Positions 17,167 through 25,670 of a stretch of DNA of 64,000 nt are shown piece after piece. Source of the DNA: Hyphomicrobiales bacterium (GTDB taxonomy: Bacteria > Pseudomonadota > Alphaproteobacteria > Rhizobiales > Xanthobacteraceae). Position 1 is the first letter of the stretch. Each line of letters begins with the position of its first letter. A model generated the notes under the pieces. It worked only from the letters and a program-made list of their open reading frames with translations, did no database searches and had not been told where the DNA came from. The stretch spans positions 1 to 64,000 of the forward strand of contig WHTM01000020.1 of assembly GCA_009377755.1 (NCBI GenBank), in the 5' to 3' direction. Position numbers and translations under genes: made by a program.

Positions 17167-18855
17167 ATGCTCGGACACAATCGCAAAATGACTGGGGCGG
17201 AATGCCTCGCGGACATGCTGAAAGGCTACGGCGTCACGCACGTTTTCCACGTCCCTGCGGTGTTGCGCCGCACCTTCGCCGAGATGGAGCGCCGCACCGA
17301 GATCAAGCGGCTGCACGTGCACGGGGAAAAGTCGGCGGCCTACATGGCGGACGGTTATGCACGTGCGACCGGCAAGCCCGGAGTGTGCATGGCGCAGGTG
17401 ATCGGCGCGCTCAATCTCGCCGCGGGCCTGCGCGACGCCTGGCTGGCGCATTCGCCGGTGATCGCCTTTACCGGCGGGCGCGAGCCGAAGAACAAATTCC
17501 GCAAGGTCTACCAGGAGGTCGATGACGTGCCGGCGTTCGAGCCGGTGACCAAATTCAACGCGACCGTCGACGACGTAGCCCGTTTCCCGGACATGGTGCG
17601 GCAGGCGTTCCGTGCCGCGGTGTCGGGAACGCCCGGCCCGGTGCATCTGCAGTTCCGCGGCAACGAGGGGCAGGTCGACGCCGAAGAGGCTGAGATGGAG
17701 CCGCTGGTCGAGCCGCTGTTTGCGCGCGTGCCGCCGTTTCGTCCCGAGCCGGACCTGGCGCAGATGCGCGTTGCGCTCGACCTTTTGCAAAAGTCCGATC
17801 GCCCGGTGATTGTCGCCGGCGGCGGCGTGCGCGCCTCCGGCGCAGGTCCGGAGCTGGTGGCCTTCGCCGAGGCGCTGGGCATCCCGGTTGCGACCTCGCT
17901 CAACGGCAAGGATTCGATCCCCGGCGCGCATCCGCTCTCGGTCGGCGTGGTCGGTTCCTATTCGCGCGAGAGCGCCAACCGGGTGGTGAACCAGGCCGAT
18001 CTGGTCTGCTTCATCGGCACCGAGACCGGCGGCATGACCACGCATTTCTGGGCGGTGCCGAAGATCGGCATTCCTGCGATCCAGATCGACATCGACCCGG
18101 AAGCGCTCGGCCGCAACTACCCGCTCCAAGCCGCCGTGCTTGGCGATGCCAGGGCGACGCTGGCGCGCATGCGCGCCGAGGCGGATGGGTCGACGATGAG
18201 CCGGCGGCGCGTCTGGGTCGAGCAGGCGCAGGCGATCTGCCGCGAATGGCAAGACAAGTATCGTCCTATGCTCGACTCCGACGCGGTCCCGATTCGTCCG
18301 GAGCGGATATGCGGGGACTTGACCAAGTACATCCCGGACAATGCGATCGTCGTCGTCGACACCGGCCATGCCGGCATGTGGATGGGCGGGATGTATGATC
18401 TGCGCAACGCATCGCAGGGCTACATACGCTCGGCTGGCCACCTCGGCTGGGCGTTTCCGGCCGGCCTCGGCGCCAAATGCGGGGCGCCGGAGCGTCCGGT
18501 CGTGGTGTTCACCGGCGATGCCGGTTTCTGGTATCACATCGGCGAGATCGAGACCGCGGTGCGCTGGAAGATCAACACCGTGACGGTCGTCAACAACAAC
18601 TCAGGCGGCAACCAGTCGAAGCGCGGCTTCGACCGCGCCTATGGCGGTACGCAGACCGAGCGGGCGCGGGAACTCTGGACCTATACCAAGACCAATTTCG
18701 CCAAAATCGCCGAGAACATGGGCGCGGTTGGCATCCGCGTCGAGCGGCCGAAGGACATTGCGCCGGCGCTGCACCGGGCGCTCGCCGCCGATCGGCCGGT
18801 GATCATCGACGTGGTCACCGACATCGACGTGCTGGCGCCGACGGCGGTGAGCTGA
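17167..18855 (+). CDS. Thiamine pyrophosphate-dependent enzyme, acetolactate synthase-like
   Basis: A 562-residue ThDP enzyme with the three-domain order PYR, central, PP. The activating glutamate is in HVHGEKSAAYMADGYAR (about residue 53). The ThDP/Mg motif begins FTGDAGFWYHIGEIE and ends with NNN about 30 residues on. The VYQEVDDVPAFEPVTKF and TPGPVHLQF segments are typical of acetolactate synthase, glyoxylate carboligase and relatives. It is not a convincing IlvB or oxalyl-CoA decarboxylase. The start could instead be the ATG at 17188 (MTGAECLADML). Divergent from a Bug-type binding protein. Confidence 0.82.
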   Translation: MLGHNRKMTGAECLADMLKGYGVTHVFHVPAVLRRTFAEMERRTEIKRLHVHGEKSAAYMADGYARATGKPGVCMAQVIGALNLAAGLRDAWLAHSPVIAFTGGREPKNKFRKVYQEVDDVPAFEPVTKFNATVDDVARFPDMVRQAFRAAVSGTPGPVHLQFRGNEGQVDAEEAEMEPLVEPLFARVPPFRPEPDLAQMRVALDLLQKSDRPVIVAGGGVRASGAGPELVAFAEALGIPVATSLNGKDSIPGAHPLSVGVVGSYSRESANRVVNQADLVCFIGTETGGMTTHFWAVPKIGIPAIQIDIDPEALGRNYPLQAAVLGDARATLARMRAEADGSTMSRRRVWVEQAQAICREWQDKYRPMLDSDAVPIRPERICGDLTKYIPDNAIVVVDTGHAGMWMGGMYDLRNASQGYIRSAGHLGWAFPAGLGAKCGAPERPVVVFTGDAGFWYHIGEIETAVRWKINTVTVVNNNSGGNQSKRGFDRAYGGTQTERARELWTYTKTNFAKIAENMGAVGIRVERPKDIAPALHRALAADRPVIIDVVTDIDVLAPTAVS

Positions 18856-18910
18856 AGTATGGCCGAAAAGTATGGGCGATATTTCAATAGGCTATGTCGT
18901 GACCGGGAAT

Positions 18911-18999
18911 CGTCATTGCGAGCCCGCAGGGCGAAGCAATCCAGGCTGTGGTACTCCGCCCTCGATTGCTTCGGCGGCTGCGCCGCCTCGCAAAGACGG
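18911..18999. repeat. GTCATTGCGAG-type intergenic palindrome
   Basis: CGTCATTGCGAG at the left pairs imperfectly with CTCGCAAAGACG at the right, and GAAGCAATC with GATTGCTTC inside. This is a very common repeat type in alphaproteobacteria. It lies between the convergent ThDP enzyme and CaiB-family genes. Confidence 0.8.
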
Positions 19000-19044
19000 C
19001 GAAAACGGCGACCCAGTCAACGCGGAGTTTGCCGCAGGAATGCG

Positions 19045-20220
19045 CTACGCTTCCCCGATCTCGCGCAGAATCTCGTCGGTGTGTTCGCCGAGGCGCGGCG
19101 CGGGGCGCGGGCTTGCCATCGCCTCGCCGCCGATCACGATCGGCGTGCGGACCCCGGGGATGGTGCCGTTCGGCGCTGCCTCGCTCGGCAGTGCGAGCTG
19201 CATCTTGCGGTGGATCACCTGCGGGTCGGCGAAGACGTCGTCGAGATTGTTGATCGGTCCGGCGGGCACGTTGACGGCATCGAGCTTCGCCAGGATTTCC
19301 GCGCGCGTCAGCGTGGCGGTGACCTCGCAGAGCGACGGGATCAGCGTCTCCCGGTTCACCACCCGGTCGGCATTGGTCTTGTATTTCGGGTCGCGGCCGA
19401 CCTCGGGCGCGCCCAGCGCACCGCACAGCTTCACGAACTGCGCGTCGTTGCCGCAGGCGATGATCACGAAGCCATCCTTCGCCGGGAACACCTGATAAGG
19501 CACCACGACCGGATGCGCGTTGCCGATCCGTCCGGGCGCCGTTCCGGTCGCAAAATAGCTCAGGGCCTGATTGGCGAGGACGCCGGACTGGGTATCGAGC
19601 AGAGCGGTATCAACCAGGGTGCCCTTGCCGGTCTTTTCCCGTTCCGCCAATGCGGCGAGAATGCCCACGGCCGAATAGACGCCTGTGAAAATGTCCGCCA
19701 CCGGAATGCCGATCCGCATCGGCTCGCCGTCTTGCAGGCCAGTGACGCTCATGATCCCCCCCATGCCTTGCACCAACAGGTCGTAACCGGCCCGCGGCGC
19801 ATAGGGGCCGTCCTGGCCGAAACCGGTGACCGAGCAATAGATCAGGCCAGGGTTGAGCGCCGAGAGGCTCTGGTAGTCGAGGCCGAACTTGGCAAGGCCG
19901 CCCACCTTGAAATTCTCGATCAGGACGTCGGAGCGCGCAGCGAGCCTGCGGACGACGTCACGGCCTTCCTCGCTGTCGAAGTCGATCTCGATCGAGCGCT
20001 TGCCGCGATTAGTGGCATGGAAATAGGCGGCCCCCAGGTGCCCGCCGTCGGCGGCCGGCATGAACGGGGGTCCCCAGCCGCGGGTATCGTCGCCCGCTCC
20101 CTTGCGTTCCACCTTGATCACGTCGGCGCCGAGATCGGCCAGAATCTGGCCCGCCCATGGGCCGGCAAGAATGCGGGCGAGTTCGAGAACACGCAGGCCG
20201 GTCAACGGACCCGACATCAA
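19045..20220 (-). CDS. CaiB/BaiF family CoA-transferase
   Basis: A 391-residue family III CoA-transferase. Begins with LTGLRVLELARILAGPWAGQILADLGADVIKVERKG; the catalytic aspartate is in RAGYDLLVQGMGGIMSVTG (about residue 167). Also visible are HATNRGKRSIEIDF and the C-terminal GEHTDEILREIG. It moves CoA from a thioester to a free acid. The start follows GAAGGAG. It is divergent from malonyl-CoA decarboxylase across a hairpin cluster, so malonate or another dicarboxylate as acceptor is a possibility, not a demonstration. Confidence 0.9.
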   Translation of the reverse strand: MMSGPLTGLRVLELARILAGPWAGQILADLGADVIKVERKGAGDDTRGWGPPFMPAADGGHLGAAYFHATNRGKRSIEIDFDSEEGRDVVRRLAARSDVLIENFKVGGLAKFGLDYQSLSALNPGLIYCSVTGFGQDGPYAPRAGYDLLVQGMGGIMSVTGLQDGEPMRIGIPVADIFTGVYSAVGILAALAEREKTGKGTLVDTALLDTQSGVLANQALSYFATGTAPGRIGNAHPVVVPYQVFPAKDGFVIIACGNDAQFVKLCGALGAPEVGRDPKYKTNADRVVNRETLIPSLCEVTATLTRAEILAKLDAVNVPAGPINNLDDVFADPQVIHRKMQLALPSEAAPNGTIPGVRTPIVIGGEAMASPRPAPRLGEHTDEILREIGEA

Positions 20221-20237
20221 GAGGCTCCTTCGAGGCT

Positions 20238-20400
20238 AGTGCCGCCGATTTGAAGTTCCTACAGCAGTTGCAGCAAGCTCGTTCAGGACCTTCAAATCGA
20301 AAAGCGGCACTAGAATCATAGATTTGCTAGTGCCCTTTTGCTTCCGAAGTTCATGTCAGAGGTTGCTGCAATGTATTACGAACTTCGGAAGCGGGGCACT
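20238..20400. repeat. Hairpin cluster C: two palindromic units
   Basis: Units at 20238-20311 and 20329-20400, joined by the 17-nt linker AGAATCATAGATTTGCT. Arms are CGATTTGAAG / CTTCAAATCG with outer AGTGCCGC / GCGGCACT, and GCTTCCGAAGTTC / GAACTTCGGAAGC with outer AGTGCCC / GGGCACT. The bulge is in the 3' arm of the first and the 5' arm of the second. The cluster lies in the divergent promoter region between the CaiB and malonyl-CoA decarboxylase genes. Confidence 0.88.
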
Positions 20401-20538
20401 AGGCTCGGCCGGAATTCCCGCCGGACGGCCGGAACGGCAGTTTCTGTGGCCTGCCGAGCCAAATTTGTCTATATGCCGGGAAACGATTTCGGGTTTCGCG
20501 GGGTTTACTGTCCCGCTCCCCCCAGGATTTCAGCCCGC

Positions 20539-21906
20539 ATGAACACGTCGTTTTTCGGTGAGTTGTTACAGACGATCTCCGAGCGCGGCCGGGCGCTTCT
20601 GGACCTGACGCGCGACCGGCGCAACGGCGGGCAGACACAGTCGGAGACCTTCGTCGAACTGTGCGAGGAGTTGCTCTCCGGTCGTGGCGAGGCCTCCGGC
20701 GTCGCGCTGGCGCGTGAAATCCTGGCACGCTACGCGACCCTGACCATTGGGCCGCGCGTCGCCTTCTTCGAGGCGCTGGCGCACCGGTTCGGTCCTGACC
20801 AGACGCGGCTTTATGTTGCTATGGAGGCGTGGCGGACCTCGCCGACAGAGGAGACCGCGGCGGAATTGCACCTGGCCTCGGAGCCGCGCCGGATGGAACT
20901 GTTCCGGCGCCTCAACCTTGCGCCCAACGGTACGGCGGCACTTGTGCACATGCGCGAGCAACTGATCGACGCTATGGACCATCGCGACGATCTAGCCGGC
21001 GTCGACACCGCGTTCGTCCATCTGTTCTCGTCGTGGTTCAACCGCGGCTTCCTGGTGCTGCGCCATATCGATTGGTCGATGCCGGCAGTCGTGCTCGAGA
21101 AGATCATCAAATATGAAGCCGTGCACGAGATCCACGACTGGGACGACTTGCGGCGGCGGATCGATCCGCCGGACCGCCGTTGCTTCGCGTTCTTTCATCC
21201 GGCACTGGTGGACGAGCCGCTCGTCTATGTCGAAATCGCTTTGACCCGCGACATACCCAACGCAATTGAACCGATCCTCGCCACCAAGCGCGAAGCGATC
21301 GATCCGATGAAAGCGACCACGGCGGCGTTCTATTCGATCTCCAACTGCCAACGCGGTCTCGCCGGCGTATCGTTCGGCAACTTCCTCATCAAGCAGGTGG
21401 TGGAGGAAATTTCGCGTGACCTGCCGCGCCTGTCCACGTTCGTGACGTTGTCGCCGGTGCCGGGCTTTGCCGAATGGCTGCGCCGCGAGTGCGCGTCTGA
21501 AGCCTCAACAGCATTGACGGAGCAGGACAAGGCTGTACTTTCGCTCCTTGATCAGCCGGACTGGTGGCAGGATCCCGATATAGCGGAACTGCTGCGCGAG
21601 CCGGTGCTGCGCGCCGCCGGCTGGTATTTCCTCTATGGGCGCAACCGGCGCGGAACCCCGGTCGATCCGGTGGCCCGCTTTCACCTCGGCAACGGCGCGC
21701 GCCTCGAACGCATCAACTGGCTCGCCGACCGGTCGGAGAAGGGCATCCGCCAGTCGCACGGGCTGATGGTGAACTACCTCTACGACATCGGTGACATCGA
21801 GAAGAACCACGAGGCCTATGCGGAGCAACGCATCGTGGTCGCTGCGAGTGCGGTGACGCGCCTCGTCAAGGGAGCGCCGAAAGACGTGGTGCCGGTGCCG
21901 GCGTAA
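20539..21906 (+). CDS. matA: Malonyl-CoA decarboxylase
   Basis: A 455-residue enzyme that decarboxylates malonyl-CoA to acetyl-CoA. The N-terminal helical domain carries ETFVELCEELLSGRGEASGVALAREIL; the catalytic acetyltransferase-like domain carries CFAFFHPALVDEPLVYVEIAL, TTAAFYSISNCQRGLAGVSFGNFLIKQVVE and the final HGLMVNYLYDIGDIEKNHEAY. ATG at 20539 is chosen because homologues begin here and the upstream open frame runs through a hairpin repeat. AGGAT precedes it. No matB or matC seen. Confidence 0.92.
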   Translation: MNTSFFGELLQTISERGRALLDLTRDRRNGGQTQSETFVELCEELLSGRGEASGVALAREILARYATLTIGPRVAFFEALAHRFGPDQTRLYVAMEAWRTSPTEETAAELHLASEPRRMELFRRLNLAPNGTAALVHMREQLIDAMDHRDDLAGVDTAFVHLFSSWFNRGFLVLRHIDWSMPAVVLEKIIKYEAVHEIHDWDDLRRRIDPPDRRCFAFFHPALVDEPLVYVEIALTRDIPNAIEPILATKREAIDPMKATTAAFYSISNCQRGLAGVSFGNFLIKQVVEEISRDLPRLSTFVTLSPVPGFAEWLRRECASEASTALTEQDKAVLSLLDQPDWWQDPDIAELLREPVLRAAGWYFLYGRNRRGTPVDPVARFHLGNGARLERINWLADRSEKGIRQSHGLMVNYLYDIGDIEKNHEAYAEQRIVVAASAVTRLVKGAPKDVVPVPA

Positions 21907-21926
21907 CAAACTCGGATCTTTCGGCT

Positions 21927-22067
21927 GTCATCCCGGACAGCAGCGCAGGCAAGTTTACGCAGCCTGCGTAAACTTGCCTGCGTGCGGCGATCCGGGACCC
22001 ATGTATCCCTGCGATCAGAAAAATAGATGGGTCCGGCTCTCGTGCTTCGCACTCGGCCGGGATGACA
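21927..22067. repeat. TGTCATCCCGG...CCGGGATGACA element with a perfect inner palindrome
   Basis: The 11-bp ends are inverted. Inside, 21944-21982 is a perfect palindrome with 19-bp arms around one central base (arm core GGCAAGTTTACGCAG), and GATCCGGGACCCAT / ATGGGTCCGG-type segments follow. It sits between convergent malonyl-CoA decarboxylase and SDR genes and probably ends both transcripts. Confidence 0.82.
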
Positions 22068-22086
22068 ACAGAGAGGGCAGGGCTGC

Positions 22087-22785
22087 TCACACCTTCCCGT
22101 ATACCGGCACGACCGCACCGCGGGTTACGCGATTGTCGGGTGACGCAAGGAACAGGATGGTGCTGGCGATCTCGTCGGGCTTTGGCCAGGCCGCATGGTC
22201 CGCCCTCGGCATCGCCTCGCGGTTGGACGGGGTGTCGATGATCGAGGGCGCCACGGCGTTGACCAGGATGTCAAGCTTGGCCACCTCTTCCGCCAGCGCC
22301 ACGGTGAGCGCCGCGACCGCCGCCTTGCTCGCGGTATAGGCCACCATCCTGGCGCCGCTGCGCCATTCCAGGCCAGGACGGGCGGCGATATTGACGATGC
22401 GTCCGCCGGCGCCGTTCTTGGCCATTGTCCGCACCGCGGCGGCGCAGCATAGGAAGCAACTGACGAAATTCGTGTCGACCTGCTGCATCAGCGCCGCCTT
22501 GCTGGTCTTCGCCACCGCCTCCATGGCAAATCCGCCGGCGATATGGATCGATGCCCAGAGCCGCGGCACACCGTCGAACAGATGGGCGACGCCGGCCTCG
22601 TCGGTGAGTTCGGCTTCCACCAAGCGCACATGCGTGTGCGAGCGGTACGGAAACCGTTGCAACTCGCGGTCGTTCACCCAAGGCACGTGACAGACGGCGC
22701 CGCCGTCCAGCAGCATGCCGACCAGCGCGGAGCCGAGCGCTCCGGTTCCCCCGGTGACGACAACATGACGGTTGCGAAAATCCAT
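22087..22785 (-). CDS. SDR family oxidoreductase
   Basis: A 232-residue short-chain dehydrogenase/reductase. The nucleotide-binding VVVTGGTGALGSAL is at residues 8-21, an IAGGF strand replaces the usual NNAG, and the catalytic YTASKAAV (Tyr-x3-Lys) is near residue 145. Start is uncertain: ATG at 22785 gives the standard N-terminus MDFRNRHVVV, while ATG at 22809 adds eight residues. A 19-copy pentanucleotide repeat lies 57 nt upstream of the preferred start, and the SDR reading frame stays open through it to 23178. Substrate unknown. Confidence 0.83.
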   Translation of the reverse strand: MDFRNRHVVVTGGTGALGSALVGMLLDGGAVCHVPWVNDRELQRFPYRSHTHVRLVEAELTDEAGVAHLFDGVPRLWASIHIAGGFAMEAVAKTSKAALMQQVDTNFVSCFLCCAAAVRTMAKNGAGGRIVNIAARPGLEWRSGARMVAYTASKAAVAALTVALAEEVAKLDILVNAVAPSIIDTPSNREAMPRADHAAWPKPDEIASTILFLASPDNRVTRGAVVPVYGKV

Positions 22786-22841
22786 GGCGCGGGGCCCATG
22801 CAAGGCCATCACGCTACCATCTCTCCACCTCGGCGGGGAGG

Positions 22842-22936
22842 GGCAAGGCAAGGCAAGGCAGGGCAAGGCAAGGCAAGGCAAGGCAAGGCAAGGCAAGGCA
22901 AGGCAAGGCAAGGCAAGGCAAGGCAAGGCAAGGCAG
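22842..22936. repeat. Pentanucleotide tandem repeat (GGCAA)19
   Basis: Nineteen consecutive 5-bp units from 22842 to 22936. Seventeen are GGCAA; units 4 and 19 are GGCAG. On the minus strand the unit is TTGCC. It lies in the leader of the SDR gene, between that gene and the glutamine amidotransferase. It contains no stop in the frames flanking the SDR on the minus strand (reads as repeated CLALP). Such near-perfect tracts change length by slippage. Confidence 0.95.
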
Positions 22937-23026
22937 AACGGATCGCGGGCATGCGCGACAACCTCGCCACCGCCCGGAGTCAACGCAATGAATGATTGTT
23001 CCCACAGCAGCCCGATGGCGGAGAGA

Positions 23027-23893
23027 TCATCCCCGTCCGCGCTGGGAGCGCGTTGGCTTGACCTGATGCTCGATCCAGTTGGCGACCTCGCGCACCCGCA
23101 TGGGCTTGTCGAGTATTGTCCCGTCGATGCGGTGACGCGATGCGAGCGTCCTGTCATCGGGATTGCGGTCGAGCGCATCCAGCTCGGACGTGCAGCGCGT
23201 CAGCGCGTCAGTGTCGGTGAACACGCCTTCGCCAACCAGCTTGATTCCGGTGCGCCGCACGATTGCCGCGACCTCACGCGGCGAATACTCCGGATGATAT
23301 TGGACGGCCCAGGCGACCGACTTCCCCACCCGGAGTTCCATAGCCTGCACTGCGGAGACCGCGTTGGCGGCGAGTACGATCGTGCCCGGCGCCACCGTTT
23401 CCACCTCGTCGAGGTGGAAGGTGATCGCATCGAACACCTCGGCCTTGCCGGCATACATCGGATGCGCGCGGCCGCTGACGTTGAGATGGATGCCGCGTCC
23501 ATAGACCGCTTCGCGCCCTTTGGGATTCTTTCGGACGGTACCGCCGGCAGCGGCAGTGAGCACCTGCAGGCCCCAGCAACTGCCGAACACTGGCACGCCG
23601 GTTCTGAGCACCGCCTTCACCAGTTCGATCTGTCGTTCCACCGCCGGCCCGCCGTCATAGACATGCAACGCCGATCCGGTGATGGCGGTGCCGTCATAAG
23701 CCTCGATCGCCATATCAAGCGGCAGCGCCATCTCGCTGTCCGCCGGGTAGCAGATGTCAATCGCGGCGCCGGGCAGAAGCTCGCGCAGCAGATCGGCATA
23801 GCCTTGGCCGGACGCGACTCCACCGGCGGCAATCTGCAGAGCGCGGCTTTTGGCGGTATTACCGTCGATGACGAGCAGGCGGGTGGAAGACAT
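23027..23893 (-). CDS. Class I glutamine amidotransferase-like protein
   Basis: A 288-residue stand-alone GATase1 domain similar to GMP synthase amidotransferase subunits. Catalytic cysteine in VFGSCWGLQVLTAAAGG (about residue 105), histidine and glutamate in QYHPEYSP (about 198-200). A C-terminal extension of about 70 residues (TSELDALDRNPDD...) follows. No synthetase partner is adjacent. Such proteins often act on gamma-glutamyl compounds or supply ammonia; role here unassigned. It lies upstream of the SDR on the same strand. Confidence 0.82.
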   Translation of the reverse strand: MSSTRLLVIDGNTAKSRALQIAAGGVASGQGYADLLRELLPGAAIDICYPADSEMALPLDMAIEAYDGTAITGSALHVYDGGPAVERQIELVKAVLRTGVPVFGSCWGLQVLTAAAGGTVRKNPKGREAVYGRGIHLNVSGRAHPMYAGKAEVFDAITFHLDEVETVAPGTIVLAANAVSAVQAMELRVGKSVAWAVQYHPEYSPREVAAIVRRTGIKLVGEGVFTDTDALTRCTSELDALDRNPDDRTLASRHRIDGTILDKPMRVREVANWIEHQVKPTRSQRGRG

Positions 23894-24017
23894 TGAACTG
23901 TCGGTCAGGAGGAGGCAGGAAAGCGATTATATGCGGTCCCGCTGTCGGAATCGCAACGTTCCGCTTGAGGCGTAGGCACGCGCCGCGCATGTAGTTGCCG
24001 GGGAGTGATTCGCGCGC

Positions 24018-25526
24018 ATGGCCGACTTCGACCTCGCCATCATCGGCGGCGGCATCAACGGGGTGGGGATCGCCCGCGATGCGGCCGGGCGCGGGCTGCG
24101 CGTGGTGCTGGTCGAGCAGAACGACCTTGCCTCCGGGACGTCCTCAGCCTCGACCAAGCTGGTCCACGGCGGGCTGCGCTACCTCGAGCAATGGGCGTTC
24201 CGGCTGGTTCGCGAGGCCCTGGCCGAGCGCGAGGTGCTCTTGAGCGCAGCACCGCACCTCATTCGTCCGATGCGGTTCGTGCTGCCGACGGCACCGGGAC
24301 TGCGCCCGCCTTTGCTCATGCGGCTCGGGCTGTTCCTCTACGATCACCTCGGCGCCCGCAAAATCCTGCCCTCGACCCGCACCGTCGATCTCACGCATCA
24401 TCCCTATGGGATACCGTTGCAACGCCGCTACCGCAGCGCGTTCGAATATTCCGATTGCTGGGTCGACGACGCACGCCTGGTCGTCCTCAACGCCGTCGAC
24501 GCCGTCGAGCGTGGTGCGGCGATCCGCACCCGCACGCGCTGCGTCCGTGCCGAGCGTGGCGAGGAATGGCGGCTGATCCTCAACGCCCGCGGGCGCCGTG
24601 ACGTCGTCACGGCGCGGGCCCTGGTCAATGCAACTGGTCCTTGGGTGGAGCTGGTGGCTGAGACCGTGCTCCGGGTGCCGTCGCGCGGCGTCGCGCGGCT
24701 GGTCAAGGGCAGCCACATCGTCGTGCCGCGCCTGTTCGGTCACGACGCCGGCTACATCCTGCAGGCGGCCGATCGCCGTGTCGTGTTCGCACTGCCGTTC
24801 GAGCGCGACTTCACTCTGATCGGTACGACCGATCAGGACTTCGTCGGCGATCCGAACGTGGTGGTGGCGAGCGCCGAGGAGATTCAGTACCTCTGCGAGG
24901 TGATGAACGGCTATTTTCGCGAAGCCGTGAGCCCCGGTGACGTGGTGTGGTCGTTCGCCGGCGTCCGGTCGCTGCACGCCGACCATGCCGGTGCGGCGCA
25001 GGACACAACGCGCGACTATATGCTGGTCCTCGACGAGCGGTTTCACGAGGCCCCGCTGCTGACGGTCTATGGCGGCAAGATCACCACCTATCGCCGGCTG
25101 GCTGAGGCGGCAATGGGGCGGCTCGGCCACTTCTTCGCGCCGGGAACGCCGTGGACCGCCAACGCGCCGCTTCCCGGCGGCGATTTCTCCCATGCGCGGT
25201 TCGATGCGAGGCTCGAACACGCCCAGACCCGCTGGCCGTTTCTCGGGCCCGACCAGATGCAGCGTTTGTTCCGCGCCTACGGCACCCGGCTCGACCGTGT
25301 GCTGGGGGCTGCCCGGAGCCGCGACGATATCGGCCCGTTCTTTGGGCCGGTCCTTTCCGCCGCGGAGGTGCGCTATCTGATGTCGCAGGAATGGGCGGAA
25401 ACCGCTGACGACGTGCTCTGGCGGCGGAGCAAGCTCGGCCTGACCGTCGACAAGGTGGAGCGGGAGGCGCTGGCGCGGTTCATGGCCAATGAAACCGGCC
25501 GATTGGAAGCCCTCTCCACCGGCTGA
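24018..25526 (+). CDS. glpD: Glycerol-3-phosphate dehydrogenase (aerobic, FAD-dependent)
   Basis: A 502-residue membrane-associated flavoenzyme oxidising glycerol-3-phosphate to dihydroxyacetone phosphate. FAD site DLAIIGGGINGVGIARDAAGRG at residues 4-25, then LASGTSSASTKLVHGGLRYLEQWAFRLVREAL, both hallmarks. Further marks are GPWVE, VRLVKGSHIVVPRL-type strand, VVWSFAGVRSLHAD and VYGGKITTYRRLAE. The C-terminal helical domain holds RYLMSQEWAETADDVLWRRSKLGL. Start follows GGGGAG. The transporter downstream could import glycerol-related or polyamine solutes. Confidence 0.95.
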   Translation: MADFDLAIIGGGINGVGIARDAAGRGLRVVLVEQNDLASGTSSASTKLVHGGLRYLEQWAFRLVREALAEREVLLSAAPHLIRPMRFVLPTAPGLRPPLLMRLGLFLYDHLGARKILPSTRTVDLTHHPYGIPLQRRYRSAFEYSDCWVDDARLVVLNAVDAVERGAAIRTRTRCVRAERGEEWRLILNARGRRDVVTARALVNATGPWVELVAETVLRVPSRGVARLVKGSHIVVPRLFGHDAGYILQAADRRVVFALPFERDFTLIGTTDQDFVGDPNVVVASAEEIQYLCEVMNGYFREAVSPGDVVWSFAGVRSLHADHAGAAQDTTRDYMLVLDERFHEAPLLTVYGGKITTYRRLAEAAMGRLGHFFAPGTPWTANAPLPGGDFSHARFDARLEHAQTRWPFLGPDQMQRLFRAYGTRLDRVLGAARSRDDIGPFFGPVLSAAEVRYLMSQEWAETADDVLWRRSKLGLTVDKVEREALARFMANETGRLEALSTG

Positions 25527-25670
25527 GCAACCGCGGCTCCATCGCCGGTAAAACCGATATGGTCCAGTGCCGCCGTCGACCTCGTGAGCCGGGTGATTGC
25601 GGGATGTCCGGAACCGGACCAAAATATCCAGTCACTCGGCGAGCTGATCGTCGAGGACAAATGACGGCGC

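Noticed and set aside
17092-18537. A 481-codon open frame on the minus strand
   Set aside because: It is antisense to the ThDP-dependent enzyme, which has all the expected motifs.
22842-22936. Low-complexity protein-coding repeat (CLALP / QGKAR)
   Set aside because: The tract is open in several frames on both strands simply because the 5-bp unit lacks stops; no adjoining sequence supports translation through it.
22087-23178. A 363-residue version of the SDR starting at 23178
   Set aside because: The extra N-terminus overlaps the amidotransferase gene in another frame and runs through the pentanucleotide repeat; the SDR fold begins normally at 22785.
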